This document shows positions 1 through 12,900 of a stretch of DNA of 64,000 bases, one piece after another. Position 1 is the stretch's first letter, and the number at the start of each line of letters is the position of its first letter. The notes beneath the pieces were generated by a model, which was not told the origin of the DNA, made no database searches, and saw only the letters and a list, made by a program, of their open reading frames with translations. Where the stretch lies: assembly GCF_019399895.1 (NCBI RefSeq), contig NC_091879.1, forward strand, positions 3,241,001-3,305,000. Direction: 5' to 3'. A program made the translations under genes and the position numbers. The DNA is from Cardiocondyla obscurior. Taxonomy: Eukaryota > Arthropoda > Insecta > Hymenoptera > Formicidae.

Positions 1-903
1 AATTAGAATCATTGGGATTATGTTATAGCGTTGATACATTTGAAACATGTTGTAAACGTGAGCTTGTCGAAATATTATGGAAAAATCAGCATCATTCGTC
101 TAGCGCTCTCTCTGTTATAGCGCAAATTTGCATTGATTTTGAAATAAACGATATCGCACTTTGGGATGATATTTTGAGCTGGATGACAAAATTGCAAATG
201 GTCAAGATCATTAAAAATAATCGCTACACATTCTCTCATACCGTAAGAATTTATTAAATATATATATTTTTTTTTTAGATGAGCGATTTAAAGAAAATTT
301 TATTACAACTACGAAGTAAAAGTGTCATTGTGAGTTGCAATGGTTTTAAAATGGGATGGCAATTTATTATCTCTGAACCATTTGATGAAATGGACATAAA
401 TCCGAGTTTCCAGCAAATTGATAATTGCATAGAGGCGATTTGTCTTTTGTATTCATGTCCTGTGGCACATGAATTAGACTTTACCACCATCACGAAAAAT
501 TGCTTTCAAAGTAAACTGGCACATTTAGCTGCTGCACTTTTACCATTTTTAAATGAGTTTGATAAAAAGTTTGTTTTAGAGGTAATTGAGATATAACTAT
601 CTTTAATGTTTAACACAAGAGAATGAGAAAAAGAGACCAAGTAATATTAAAAAATCAATTTTTTTAGACCATTAATCAAAAATATCAAATTGAAGAACTT
701 ATGGAAAATTTAAATCACTTATCTTCTAAAGGAGTACTCACTGTTATGCACGTAAGTTATAATAAATGTATATTTAAAAATTATATACTATTCTAAAATG
801 ACAAATATATAAAACAATTTTATTTTATTTTTACGAGTGCACTAATTTACTTTATTATTTTTATGTTTAGAGTCTCGCCATGGTCCAAGAATTTGTAAAT
901 TAA
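1..903 (+). CDS. KNTC1 (rod): Rough deal / KNTC1 kinetochore protein, C-terminal end (partial, cut by window start)
   Basis: Four in-frame exons are visible: 1-242, 279-581, 668-751 and 871-903 (stop TAA). All junctions are phase 0 with GT..AG introns. The 3' part encodes about 220 residues. Recognisable stretches are ICIDFEINDIALWDDIL and, further on, a CPVAHELDF motif. Both resemble the C-terminal region of KNTC1/Rod as I remember it. Rod is the large subunit of the Rod-Zw10-Zwilch complex, which recruits dynein and Mad1/Mad2 to unattached kinetochores for the spindle checkpoint. The protein ends shortly after the CPV block, so its tail is shorter than the vertebrate one. AATAAA signals lie at 1136-1146. 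The identity rests on remembered family similarity in the C-terminus only; the N-terminal beta-propeller would lie upstream of the window. Confidence 0.75.
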
Positions 904-3123
904 ATGCGAAAAATTTATTCTATGTATTAGATTAACTAGACTAGATGATAAATCTGTTAAATTAATATTATATTATAAGGATATTATTAACATTAATTTA
1001 TAATATTTTATATTGTTTCAAACACAATAAGAACTATATTTCTTTTTTATTTTAAATTATGTCTCATTATTTGGATATATTATTAATGTCTGACCGTTTC
1101 ATTATTGGGGCGATGACTTATATTGAAGATTTTTTAATAAAATAAAGATATTTTGTAATTTTCTAAGACATATTAGTTTATTTTTACCTGTTCCTTATAG
1201 AAAAAGTAAGAGGATTAATTTAATTTTTTCTTTATTTTGCATTATTTTAACTTATTTTATTATTATTTTGTCGTATTTTATTTTATTTAACTTTATTTGA
1301 TTTAAAAACGTCTGATTTATCGTTCTTTATCTCGGGCTGTTGCGGCACCGGATCGTTCGAAATCGTCGAAAAAGTATCAGGAATCAGTATCAGGAATCAT
1401 TAGGAATATAGGAGAAGTAAGTTGGTGGCACGGCGAGACCCCGGTTCCCGCTTCTGTTGGGCCCATATTGACCAACCAAAAAATAGAAATTTAAAATAAG
1501 AATTATTTGATTGGCTTATATTGACCAATCAAATAATTCTTATTTTAAATTACTATTTTTTGGTTGGTCAATATGGGCCCAACAGAAGCGGGAACCGGGG
1601 TCTCGCCGTGCCACCAACTTACTTCTCCTATATTCCTAATGATTCCTGATACTTTTTCGACGATTTCGACGACAGTTCGATGCCGCGAAAGCCCGGAATT
1701 GACAGATTTGTCAGTTGATATATTCTTTATTTCTCGGTCATTTAAATGAATAAATGATTAAATTATCGTTTTAATTTAAAGTGTAATTAAAAATAAGTTA
1801 TTTATTCGATTGTTAATGTATTTTTCTAAATAAAGTTAAAATAAAATAAGTTAAAATACAGTAAATTAAAAAATTATTTTTTTTTTCGATAAAATATTTA
1901 ATATTTCTAAATAATTTTTTCTTTACTTGATATACTTTACCTTTAACATATTCAGGTACTAATGAGAGACAACAGATGCCAAGTCAGATGTCCCATTTTT
2001 CTGTAATACATTTTTATATGCCTGTACGTAAAAAGTATTTGACTAAAATCTTTAAAAAAAATTGTATTAAATATCAAATTTTAGTTTGATTGCTTAATTT
2101 TTAATTAATTAAAAAATGTATTTTATTAACTATACAATTCTTATATTTAATTTTAAGATCACCAAAATAAAACACAAAACGAAATGAGAAATATGTTTTG
2201 TTTTACACGTTATTCGTATTGAGGTTAGAGACAAGGGGAAGGAAAAAGAAAAAAAGAAAATAATTTTAAAATATGTGCAAAATACTAATCAAGATATACA
2301 GACTTTATATCATAAGAATTGATTGAAATGTAATCTAAGTTAATCTAATTTAACATTAGTATTACACAAATTTACAACTTTTTATATGTTTAACCAATAT
2401 CGCTGTTCCACATTCTCTACATTATACCACTTTATATAATTTTGCTAAAATTTAATATAATTTCAGTGATAAAAATTCTCTTTGGATATTGTTAAAAATG
2501 GTTCTTCTTATTTCAATTCTAAGAATAAAATTTTTTTCATACTAAAGGCGCGAACTCACTTTTACCACATAGCCATACCACTCGTAGCACATCAATTAAA
2601 CATTTGTTTTTTTGTGTTCGTAAAAGAACAGAAAAAAGGAAAAGCAGAAAAAGAAAATATCTATCTAAATGTAAAAAATTGAAATTATTAAATCTAATAT
2701 GAACTAATTTTTCAAGCATTGCTTTTTTCCTTTAACATTCATTGGTCACATACTTCTTACATTAATAATCCTTATCTTTAAAAATAAATTATAAATTGAC
2801 AAACAATTAATAATACTGAAAAAAAATTAAGTTAAAATGTAAAATTGATTTACAGCTAAATTATGGAAGAAACCATATTAAGTATTTTATAAGAAAGAAA
2901 GGAACGTTTATAATTTGAAGTTTATTTCAATTTTCCATGCTATAGATGTGTGAAAATATGTATTTTCCTTTTTCTAATGTAATTTTTTTTGCTTTTTCTC
3001 AATTATTTTTGTCCGTCCTTACTTACCTTGTTTCAAATTTATTTATTAATACCTGAAAATTATTATTTCTTCTCTGCTTTCTTTTTTTCTTTTCCAAGTT
3101 TTTATTTCCTTTCTTTCTGTTAT
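904..3123. other. AT-rich intergenic region between KNTC1 and bin3
   Basis: It contains the 3' end of KNTC1 (poly(A) signals at 1136-1146) and a foldback repeat (listed separately). The likely 3' UTR of bin3 follows, with minus-strand AATAAA at 3038-3047. The short open frames near 2480-2720 are A/T-rich chance frames. I see no other gene. Confidence 0.6.
1300..1745. mobile_element. Foldback (MITE-like) element, copy 1
   Basis: A long inverted repeat is centred near 1519. The left arm, about 1372-1514, contains AGTAAGTTGGTGGCACGG and GTTGGGCCCATATTGACC. It is mirrored by the right arm at about 1525-1660 (GGTCAATATGGGCCCAAC, CCGTGCCACCAACTTACT). The right end reads GCCCGGAATTGACAGATTTG; the matching left end is diverged here. 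AT-rich flanks on both sides also show weaker inverted similarity, so the full element may span about 1190-1860. There is no transposase frame, so it would be non-autonomous. A second, closely similar copy lies at 22265-22700. Confidence 0.8.
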
Positions 3124-5604
3124 TTATAAATTCTCTTCTTTTTCTTCTTTTGTTTTTGACGTGATTTCAGAAGGCTGATTATCCAAAGGTTGGCTATCAC
3201 TATTGCGGCTTGGTGTATCATAACTTGGCGTTGCACTGGGCGCGTAAACGTTTGCTAATTGCTCGTATTGACTCAAATCTCCACTATGCTGACTGATCTC
3301 TGACATATTACCTCTATTAACATTTTCTTTTGGAAATAATTCCTGCTCGTATCTTCTTCTTTCCAGGTCGCGAATTTCTTCTTGATCTCTTCTCGTCATT
3401 CTCTCTTGGCGGCTCTGTAGTGTAACATTATTGCTCGTAACATTTTCATTTGTAACATTATCATCAATTCGTTCCGTAATAATGGAAGAAGGGCCACCTG
3501 CCTTGGTGAAAAGATGTAGAGGTCGTTGAAATCCCTTGGAGGGATGTGGTGGTATAGAAACAACTTCGCACTTGCAAAAGCCAACAGTGGATAGAAGATA
3601 CTGCGTGAAAGTATGTGGCCGGAACTCAATACTGTGGTAATTTTTATAAATTCGTTCCTAAAACACAAAAATTTAATAATGTAATAAAAATCAATTTATT
3701 ATATACATATTATTTTTTCCTATATTCCTCATATATATTATTTTTCCCCAAATTAAAATATTTACCGTGAGATTCTTTTTCTTCGTATAGCTAGCCCAAC
3801 CCTGAGGTTCTAGTACAAGAACTCCACCAGGGCGTAATTGTGCGTGCATACGCTTGAAAGCTTGTTTCAATCCCGCATCGCCGAAATTCAAATGAATCCA
3901 CTTCGTGATAGATAAACATAAAATTGTGTCAAACTGCGTCTGTTCTACACATAGAAGTGAATCGTTCTCAAGCACGTAATTACCCTGAAATCAAGAATAT
4001 TTTATCAGTCTTCAATCGCAACACTAAAAACGTATAATTATGTAAATGCATGTAGAATTAAACGTGTATTACCTGTACAAAAGTAACGTTATATGGAAAT
4101 CCTTTATGTTGTTTATTTTTTGTAAACCCCGGGATATCTACAGGACCATAATTAATTGGCATGGACATGGGAAAAAAGCTAGAATCTGAAGAATCCCTCT
4201 TATCATTATCCTCGCTGCTCGCAGGACTTTGCACGCAATTAACATAATGTTTCACATTTTTACGAGCAATATTGATCAAAGTTCTATCAATGTCGATTCC
4301 TGTAACACTCTTGGCTCCAAAATCTCTAGCAACTGATAGAGTAATGTGACCAATATTGCACCCAATGTCTAGAATATCTTTTCGTAAAAACAGTTCTGTT
4401 CGCTGTGCAAACACTTTTAATCTAGGATCTATTTGATGATGAGGATTTCTATATCCATAATATCTATTGTAATTTCCATATTGATATCTAGCATCTTTAA
4501 GCCTAAAATTGGGCATTGCCTGTTGTTGCTTTTTTTTCTTATCTTGGCTGGGCCTATGTTGAGGTCTGGGTTTCCACGCTCCAGGTTGTGGAATTACTGG
4601 GCTCACTATTTTATCCTTTGTATCAATTTTTCTCAACCTTTTGTCTTTTATTTCTTCTAAACATTTTAATCGTAATCTAGTTTTATCTTTCTGTGGACTT
4701 TCCGTCTTATTTTCTTTCAGACAATTTTCACTTTGTGCAGTTGTTGAAACTTCTTCTAAATTAATTTTTTCACCAGATAGTCTTTCCACTGGAGATTCGT
4801 CTACAGGGTAGTTTCCTTCAGTTTCTTTTGATTTTTTTGTTTCATTGGGATCCATCTTTTCATAATACAAAGAAAAAAAAAAATATATATATATAAATAT
4901 ATAAACATATATATATGCACATAAATTATAAATGTATGAGTAAAATAATAAAGTTAATTACAAAAAATTTCAAATGTAAAATACAATTTTAAAATTTATA
5001 ATTGTAAATCATCGTTTTAAAACGATATTTATAGGGTAATCAAAATAAATATTTTGCAACTTACCATCTTTCCTTCATCTTTTCCAGATCCAGAAAGAGC
5101 TCTCTTTCTCTTTTTATTTCTTCTCTTTGAATTTTTTTTTGTTGGTGAAATAAGCTGCTTTTCATATTCTTCATTATCATTGCAATTTGTTAAATTCAAA
5201 GGATCACAAATATTGGGAGGAATAATTACCTCAATAATTTCTTTTTTATGCTTTGGAGTAGGAAGTGGACTTGATTTTGGGGTCACTGCATTCATAGCGC
5301 GATTAATTTCTTCATCCTGCATACTATTTAGATTTAAAGGATCACAAATGTTGCCTCCAAGCAAAAATTTTGTGGGAGGAATAATGACACCTTCTTTCTT
5401 TCTTCGTTTATAGGGTGGAAAAGACTTTCCATTGCTGCAAAAACTGCTCTGAGGTCGCTTTCTGTTGCCAAATTTAAAATGGCGATTGTCATCATGCTTG
5501 TTGTGTTTTTTGTGTGAAAGACTAAAAACTTTTCTTGACTTTTCATTTTCCTTTTTGCTGGTTTGACCGACTTTTAAAGGACGATCTACTTGTACAAAAG
5601 ACAT
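3124..5604 (-). CDS. bin3 (MEPCE): 7SK snRNA 5'-monophosphate (gamma-phosphate) methyltransferase, Bin3/MEPCE family
   Basis: Four exons on the minus strand: 5604-5065, 4855-4073, 3984-3766 and 3657-3124. All junctions are phase 0 and give 691 aa, close to human MEPCE (689 aa). MEPCE-family enzymes methylate the 5' gamma-phosphate of 7SK snRNA and stabilise the 7SK snRNP that sequesters P-TEFb. Visible features, in order: a basic, disordered N-terminus with two copies of an NICDPLNL motif; the family hallmark YQYGNYNRYYGYR; the SAM-binding motif DILDIGCNIG (about residue 340) followed by VTGIDID; the later block LCLSITKWIHLNFGD; RPGGVLVLEPQGWASY; and a final block EFRPHTFTQYLLS. A polar tail of about 100 residues follows. 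The start is the first ATG of the open frame. The gene is divergent from ZCWPW1. Confidence 0.93.
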
Positions 5605-7302
5605 TTTGCTTAATCTGAAAAATAAGTAAAAGACAAAATTAATGTGATATAAAAATGTACAGATAAAATATTAAAAAAAAAAAAAAATTGTAAACTCAAT
5701 AATAATATAGAATATATATCCTAATTAATTCCTGTAATGTACACACAATCTTATACAATATTAATACTTTTTTAAATAGCAAGAGTCAAGTGCTTATAAA
5801 ATATTAAATATAAATAAATATAAAAATAAATTTTAATACCTCAGGAAAAACAATTTTACTTTAATTTAAATAAATTCAGTGGCAAACTAATTTTAAAAAA
5901 ATTAATAATAAAAATACAGTTAGACTTTAAACAATTAAGAAAAACAAGCCCTGTCGTTGATAATGACAAAAGAAAGGAACAATGTTTATGCTTTATCACA
6001 CTTTTTACAATTGACAGTAATTACATGTTTTTGCACCACTTAATGTATAAGCACGAGATATCTTCTAAACATCGCTCATCTACGAAGATGTGACAAAGCC
6101 GAAGACATTGTAGGCATGATTTTTCTGTGAATCTTACGGTTTATAACTTTACAGTAAAAGCTGTGTACTGGGGTGTATATTATAACCAAGACGCGTGGCG
6201 GCGCGACTGGCGCGAGTGCAGTCGCCGCCGCTGCCGTCGTCGCCGTCGTCGCCACCGCCGCCACCGCCGCTGTCGTCGCGCTGCCGACAACACGTCGTAA
6301 ATTCGCCATATTTGAAAGATTGCGGCTTTTCTTTTCTTAAACGTTTATGTCGCCGATTACGAATATGTATGCTCACCTCAACAAACACACACTCCCAACC
6401 GTCCCTATTTTCCAGTTACTCGCACAACTATCCTCACGATAATCCTCTCCCCGAGGTCTCACTCGCAACTGCGACGTCCATGCGACGCCCGGCCGTCTAC
6501 GATGGCGAATAACTGCTTGCCGAATGCGAGCGACGGCCGAGAGCGAGAGCTCGCGCCGCACCGCGACGCCATTTTCCATTAGGTTCTGCCGCCGTCACCG
6601 CCGAGCCCGCCGACCGACAGGATCGTATTCACTAACATTACAACAGATCAGATTATTGCCATTTACTTATTTTCTTTCCGATTAATTTAAACTTTTAATT
6701 AATTACTATTTTTTCTTTCTTTCTTTTTTTTTTTTTTTTTTTAACTACGCTCAAACGAAATCTTATATCGCTTCGAGATAAAATACACTACGTTATTAAT
6801 AAGGATTGACGGTGAAAATTAAATTTTTTACATTCAGTCAGATGGATCATATTACACAATTGCATATGTCGCGTTGCAATAAATAATTATATTCACCGTG
6901 TACATTTATATTTTATATTTAGTTTCTCGAAAGGTTATGCCGACGCACTGAAAGTATGAATTTTAATTGCAATTTCAGGTGAAAGAGAAGCGGCGATTCT
7001 ATCATCTGAAGTGTACCATCAGTAAGAATATCAGATAAGCGTGTTATAACGATCGAGTTTGCAACCGCAGCAATGTTAACTCGAGTATAAGAAAACAGCC
7101 GTTGAGGTTCGTGTAAACCCCGTGCCCGAAGCCGACGGCCCGTTCTTCGTTGATCGGTAAGCGGTAGCGCTTTATTCGCCCGTTTAATTATCCCGACGCC
7201 GCACTTTTATCCCTCATTACACTTTTCTATAATTTTTCAGATTACTAAGCCCGGGATCCGAAATATCGGCTCGTGTCATAATTTCAATATTCTGCGAAAA
7301 AA
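5605..7302. promoter_or_regulatory. Shared 5' region of divergent bin3 and ZCWPW1
   Basis: This 1.7-kb head-to-head interval contains a GC-rich core at about 6180-6640 in AT-rich surroundings. The core includes CGCCGTCGTCGCC-type triplet repeats (6221-6285) and an ACGCCATTTTCC element near 6567, like a YY1/Pho-type GCCAT site. GC-rich 5'-leader-like sequence precedes the ZCWPW1 start (7030-7300). Open frames here on both strands are low-complexity (poly-Ala, Gly/Asp) and I do not regard them as genes. A poly(T) tract lies at 6725-6742. Bidirectional promoter activity is inferred from geometry and composition. Confidence 0.5.
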
Positions 7303-9942
7303 ATGGCAAAGAGCAGCGACAGCCGCAATCACACGAAAACGATACTGTTATTCAAAGATCAGGATCACGATCGACATGAAATCGCCGCTGAAATAAAAGA
7401 ACCAAGCCTACAGGTAAATTAAACTATTACTCAATTTTCTCAAATTTTATCCACCTTCCATTTAATCATTAATTAATTTGTAACGCGTGTAATAATTACT
7501 TACCGAGAAGATTTAATAATAATAATTTTAATTGTATTACGTATCAGATTTAATTGATCTATTTTTATTTCCAGATGAGAGTATGGTCCGACTCTTTCTT
7601 TCCGTCTGGTACATTTGAATTGGGTATCACAGATACCCCAATATCACAGAAAGCTTCACTTATACCTCCAAACGCTCCTATTAAACCAAGGAAACATGTT
7701 TGTAAAAAAGATTTAAAGCCTAAAAAGCTTTATTTTACGGACAAAGAACTGGAGAACGAAAGGGATGACGCAAACTGTTCTCAAAAGAGTGCGTTACTTC
7801 TGACAAAAAAATCCAAGCAGAAATCAAAATCTCACAAACGTGAAACCGACTCAAGTGAAAAATTAAACCGCGACAGTCTCAGTGCCATGTTAGAAAGCAT
7901 ACGGCTTGAATTAGACAATAAAGAAAATCGGCGACAAGGCCACGAAAAAAGAACGAGAATTAATAATTCGGTCGCAAAGGAACGTGCAAAGAAAAATAAT
8001 TGTTCTCAATCATCCGAATTAAGCTGCAATTTGAGAGGTGAATTTGTACACTTTCGTATATAAGCACTGCCGATTACACATATTATGATCATCAGACTAG
8101 TAATAATAACAGTAATAGTAATAATGATGATGGCGACGATATTAATAACAACAATGATAGCGATGATTAAATCAGCGCATTTATGAATTATTGAGTTAAT
8201 TGAATATTAAAACTTATTCAGTATAATATCACAATGATAATTAAGTCAGTATATTCCTGATTAATTAAGCGCTACGCGTAAATGTGATTACTAAAGCAGT
8301 ACCTAAATAATAAAGCGTTGATTAAATGTTCTTTAATTATTAAATATCAATGATTAACTAACTGTAATGTGACGATTATTAAAATGTATAATAATTGTAA
8401 AACGGTACAATACATTTTCGTTTGATAAACTGTGATATAAGAATTATTACATATTTTTATACGAATAAGAAATATTTAAATTGCTTACGTATAAAATAAA
8501 GCTTTACTTTATAATTTTAAATATTACAAATAATTAAAAAAAATAAAAATAAAAATAAAACAAAGTGACAAGATCTAAAACGAAGAATTTGTGTTCACTT
8601 ATCTTTTTTTTTCTTTTTTTTTTAGATTTGAATATCACTTATAGCCCATTGTCGCTATGTAACAATACATTAAGCAACGAGGAGAAATTATTATGGTTAC
8701 AACCACGAAGGGATGTTGGTATGTGGATTCAATGTTGTAGAAAATCTTGTAAAAAGTGGCGATATTGTGATGATTTTCACGATCCTGTGGATGTACCAAA
8801 GATTTGGTATTGCAAAATGAATTCAAGTACGTGACCATTACTGAGTTTATGTAATCGATGCATATTAAGCTATACTATTACTTGCGTAATACTATTTAAA
8901 ATATTAATGCATACAATTAATTTATGATAAGCATATAAAAATAATATTGAATGTAATAATACATGAATAACAATAGAAGTAATGAAACTCGTTTATAGAT
9001 AAAGCTTTAGCTTCCTGTTTTATCCCGGAAGTGGTGATTTCGCAAGAAATAGACGATGATTGCATAGAAAATAAATATAATGCTGGAAGTCTTGTATGGG
9101 GTCGCGTAGATGGTTATCCATGGTGGCCCGCAATGGTAGACGATTGCCCTGAAACATTACGGTATTACGAATTAAAAGAAAGATCAAATATTCCTGTAAG
9201 TACTAAACAATGTATACACATATAAATCTACAGTTTAAAATGTTCTATGTATGTTTTGTATCTTATATGTACGTTACATTTATAGTTATTTCATGCACTT
9301 AATACGCTTTATTTTAGTTTTAATTTTTGTACGTACATGTATATTCTTTCTTTAAGAAATTGTGAAAAATAACCAAATTAGATTTTTAATAAAGAATTTA
9401 TATTTTTGCAGGCAAAATACCATGTAATATTCTTTAAAGATGAGCTGCAACATGTTTGGCTAAATAATAAAAACATCAAAGCTTTTGCAAAAACTAAACA
9501 AAACACTCTAGTGAAAAAGGTACCTTATTACAAATGTATATTTATTTAAAATATATAAAATTATTATTTTTTATCAATATATAATACATAATATTCTTTT
9601 GTTACTTTATAATATTTTGTTATTTTTCTTTTCTTTTTTAATTTTATTTATTTTCATATTTGATTCAAACAAAAGAAATACGACGATAACAACATGAAAT
9701 TGCTGAAAGAAATTTGCGCCTTAGTACAAAATGCAATTTCATTAACAATATTGGAGAGATTACAAAGATATAGTTACATTTCACGATTGAAAAATTTGGA
9801 AAATTTTGTGACTTGTGATCAATCAAACGAGAAACAAATCGATGAAATTTCCTCCACGCCAAATACATCATCAAACTATATTACATTAAAAGAGTTTCAC
9901 TCTAAAAATAAAGGTAAAAAACCCTATTGTTTAAGAAATTAA
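7303..9942 (+). CDS. ZCWPW1: Zinc finger CW-type and PWWP domain protein (ZCWPW1-like histone reader)
   Basis: Six exons: 7303-7413, 7575-8037, 8626-8826, 8999-9195, 9412-9519 and 9676-9942. All phases agree and give about 448 aa. The N-terminal 200 residues are polar and lysine-rich. The CW domain (about residues 205-265) shows MWIQCCRKSCKKWRYC and IWYCKMN, followed by a downstream Cys, giving the four zinc ligands and the Trp cage expected to bind methylated H3K4. The PWWP domain (about 280-355) starts NAGSLVWGRVDGYPWWPAMV and continues YHVIFFKDELQHVWL, the part that binds H3K36me. A helical tail ends at TAA 9940-9942. A possible donor at 9914 (AAG|GTAAAA) means the last exon could be spliced further. 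In vertebrates ZCWPW1 reads the dual H3K4me3/H3K36me3 mark laid by PRDM9 at meiotic break sites; the role here is unknown. Confidence 0.88.
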
Positions 9943-12900
9943 AAATGTTTAAAAATTATTATAAATTTATGTTAAAAATATATTTGTGACAGTTCTAATT
10001 TATATTTATCTTGATCTAACATTAATTATAAAAAGGCTCAGCCTATTTATTTCTATAAAGTATAAATAAATATCTAAAAAATTCTATTTTATCGACTGAT
10101 ATCAAGACCGGGAAATTAATTCGATTATGTAGTTTCGTACGAAGAAATGTGTAGGATAGAGGGCGAAACTTGAACATAAATTACTCAATGTTATCACAAT
10201 TAATTATTGTATAATTTTCAATTAATAAAAAAATCCATACTTTATACTAAAATTGCCAGTTAGGTCAAAATAATCTAATGTCAAACTTCTTGCTTTTAAA
10301 CTACATAATTATGTTATAAATATTTGTATTAAACTTTTCTTAAAAAATTAAAAAATACAAATAATTTATGTTAATATTATTTTCCGTCTACCTTTTATAT
10401 TTTAAAATTTTATATATATAGAATATCTAGCTTTTCTATTTTTTTTTTATTGATGACATCGATACGTATAATATGCATATACAGGGTGCTTGCTAGCTTG
10501 CCAAACAACGGTGAGACGCGGTATCCGCTGACGTCACGATGACCCGGCGCGACCCCGATGAACCCCGGCAGCGATATTAACATAGCGATTTACAATTGCT
10601 TATATACGCGCACACAATCGGTTAGTTTCCGCTCATTGACTCTCTTTTTGCATATCCATTTCATGCGTTTTAATAAATTTGCCACTCGAAGGTCATCTTT
10701 GAAATGGTCTATGAAACGCAAATAAATAAAAATCAACTATCGAATTGTTACATATAAAACGTTACGTTGTAAGAACGTTCTGTTTCACGCGACTTAATAA
10801 CAAGAATAATAAAACTATCTGATACTGAGGAGATAATTTTTTTTTCTTATTTAATTCTATGTAAAAAAAAAATCGAGCAGCAAATTAAAAGTTTTTCCCT
10901 ACGAAATGTAATTTTCCATGGAAATGGAAATTGTGTGTTCAACAATCTAAGGCCTACTAACGATCTAAGGGCCACGCCCGTTTATAAAGGGAATGACCAA
11001 ACGATGTAGAAGAGGTCCTCTCTTTTTGCCATCGATCCTCTATCTATGGCACTCCCATGTTTGTCAACGACCTACGCCCCCATCATCACACAGTTTCTAA
11101 ATTATATAGCTATAATCAGTCGGTTCAAAGAACAAAACTGTTATAATTCCGTAGACTTCAACTAACGTTGTATGAAAAAGAAAATACAATTATAATACGT
11201 GATGTTATAATAACTAAAATGTGTAAAATTAAAAAACTACACTTGTAAAAAAAGAACTTTTCTCGAAAGAGTTCCAGGATAGTAGTTTATAATTTGTTTT
11301 TTTTGTTAATCCATTAATAGTTTTATAATAAAAAATAGATTTAAAATTAAATGTTGCTCAAGAATACCGAAAATTGATTGTTACGCTATTGGCAGTCGCG
11401 TTGATCTCGAGCAAACGCGTTTACAAAGTGTAATAAAAAAAAGGAAGCTAATTATAGTTAGGTCTATCTTGGAGAACCGTCGGAACGAAAGAGAGCACGA
11501 CAAAATGAAAATGAAAAGTACTTGTAGCAGAAGAGGGGACCGAGGCGTGGGTTTGAGCAGAGGAAGGGTGTAATCTTTTCGAGTGTCGCGTCCTATCGAG
11601 ACTGGTACGAGGCAGCTTTGAGAAAGCACGCACTTTCTTTCCACATTACATCATCTGATATATCTTTTATATAACAAGTGTCGTACTCAATTTTTTTTTT
11701 TTTTTTTTTTTTTTTTAATCAAGGAGTCTAAAAAATTTTTATTTTTTTAATAACATATCAGATTTTCATTTTTTCTTCTTCTTTTTTTTGTTATCATTAT
11801 TGCAAATTAATTTCAACGTATAAGCGTTTTCTTTTTATCTAAATCAATAACGTTTTATCAAAATAACAAAACATGTTTGGATCGTGATTAATTAAAGAAT
11901 TTACGTTATTACAAATTAATGTAGAGAAATAATAAGGTAGACTTTTTGAAGCACGATTGTTGAAAATAACGAGACTTTTCGGCAGTAAAATCTCACAATC
12001 TTATACTCGCCTAGCAACACGATTTCAAGTCCAAGTCACGGCAGCATGTGATAAGGAGAACGCGTGTACCCGGGCGTGCGTATCTCGGGTTATCGGCTTT
12101 TTTCGACAGCAGCGGTAGCGAGTGAGCGCAGAAAGTGTGAGTGTGAGTGTGAGCGTATGTGTGCGTGTGTATGCGTGTGATTAACTATGCGAAAGAGATC
12201 GCGGCTGGACCACAGGTCATCGGGGAAAAGATAGAACCGAGACCCCATCAGATCAAATTGATCGTCGTTTCTTCTATTCGAAATAATATACGCTAAATCG
12301 AGATTATTATAAACCGACTGACAAATGAACAAGCTTCCACAACGATGGAGAAACTTACAATCGCACATATAAATTTAATAAAAATACTATATCGAAACAA
12401 TATCTACTTATTAAAAATTGTTTCTATTACATATACGTAACAAATAAGTATGTAATTGTTTCAATGATGTCTGTTGTACTAATCTTTCGCAAGTATAGGA
12501 ATAATCTAAATGATTCTAATTTAAACAGTATTTTAACAGTTACTAAGAGAATTAAAAAATAAAATTAGTTTCGTAAATACTGTACCGCTTGGAGAAGAAT
12601 CAGGAGAAGTATAGCGGTCAATGCCATCGTCTGGATACTATTAGTTGCGTCGCCTCTGGTATATTTTCGTCGTGGCCTACTAATACACTTTACCAAGTTA
12701 AATCTCGTCTTGAATTATTCCAATGTGGACCCTGTAAACACAGAATGTTAAAAAAAATGCTATTATGTTTGAGCTTAACGTTTTTACGTCTTGGCAGTTT
12801 AGCGATCATCATTTTTCAAATGGTCTTGTACATATTGTGCGACGATAGGTGGAAGTAGAATTACAGAATCACGCGCGCTTCCATATATTCATGAACACAG

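Noticed and set aside
1564..1749. Open frame in foldback element copy 1, also present in copy 2 (22528-22710)
   Set aside because: It is part of the inverted arm sequence; the two copies match because the element is repeated, and no transposase features are present.
6076..6579. Overlapping open frames (poly-Ala/Thr, Gly/Asp) upstream of bin3
   Set aside because: Produced by GCC/GTC triplet repeats in the shared promoter; no conserved protein features.
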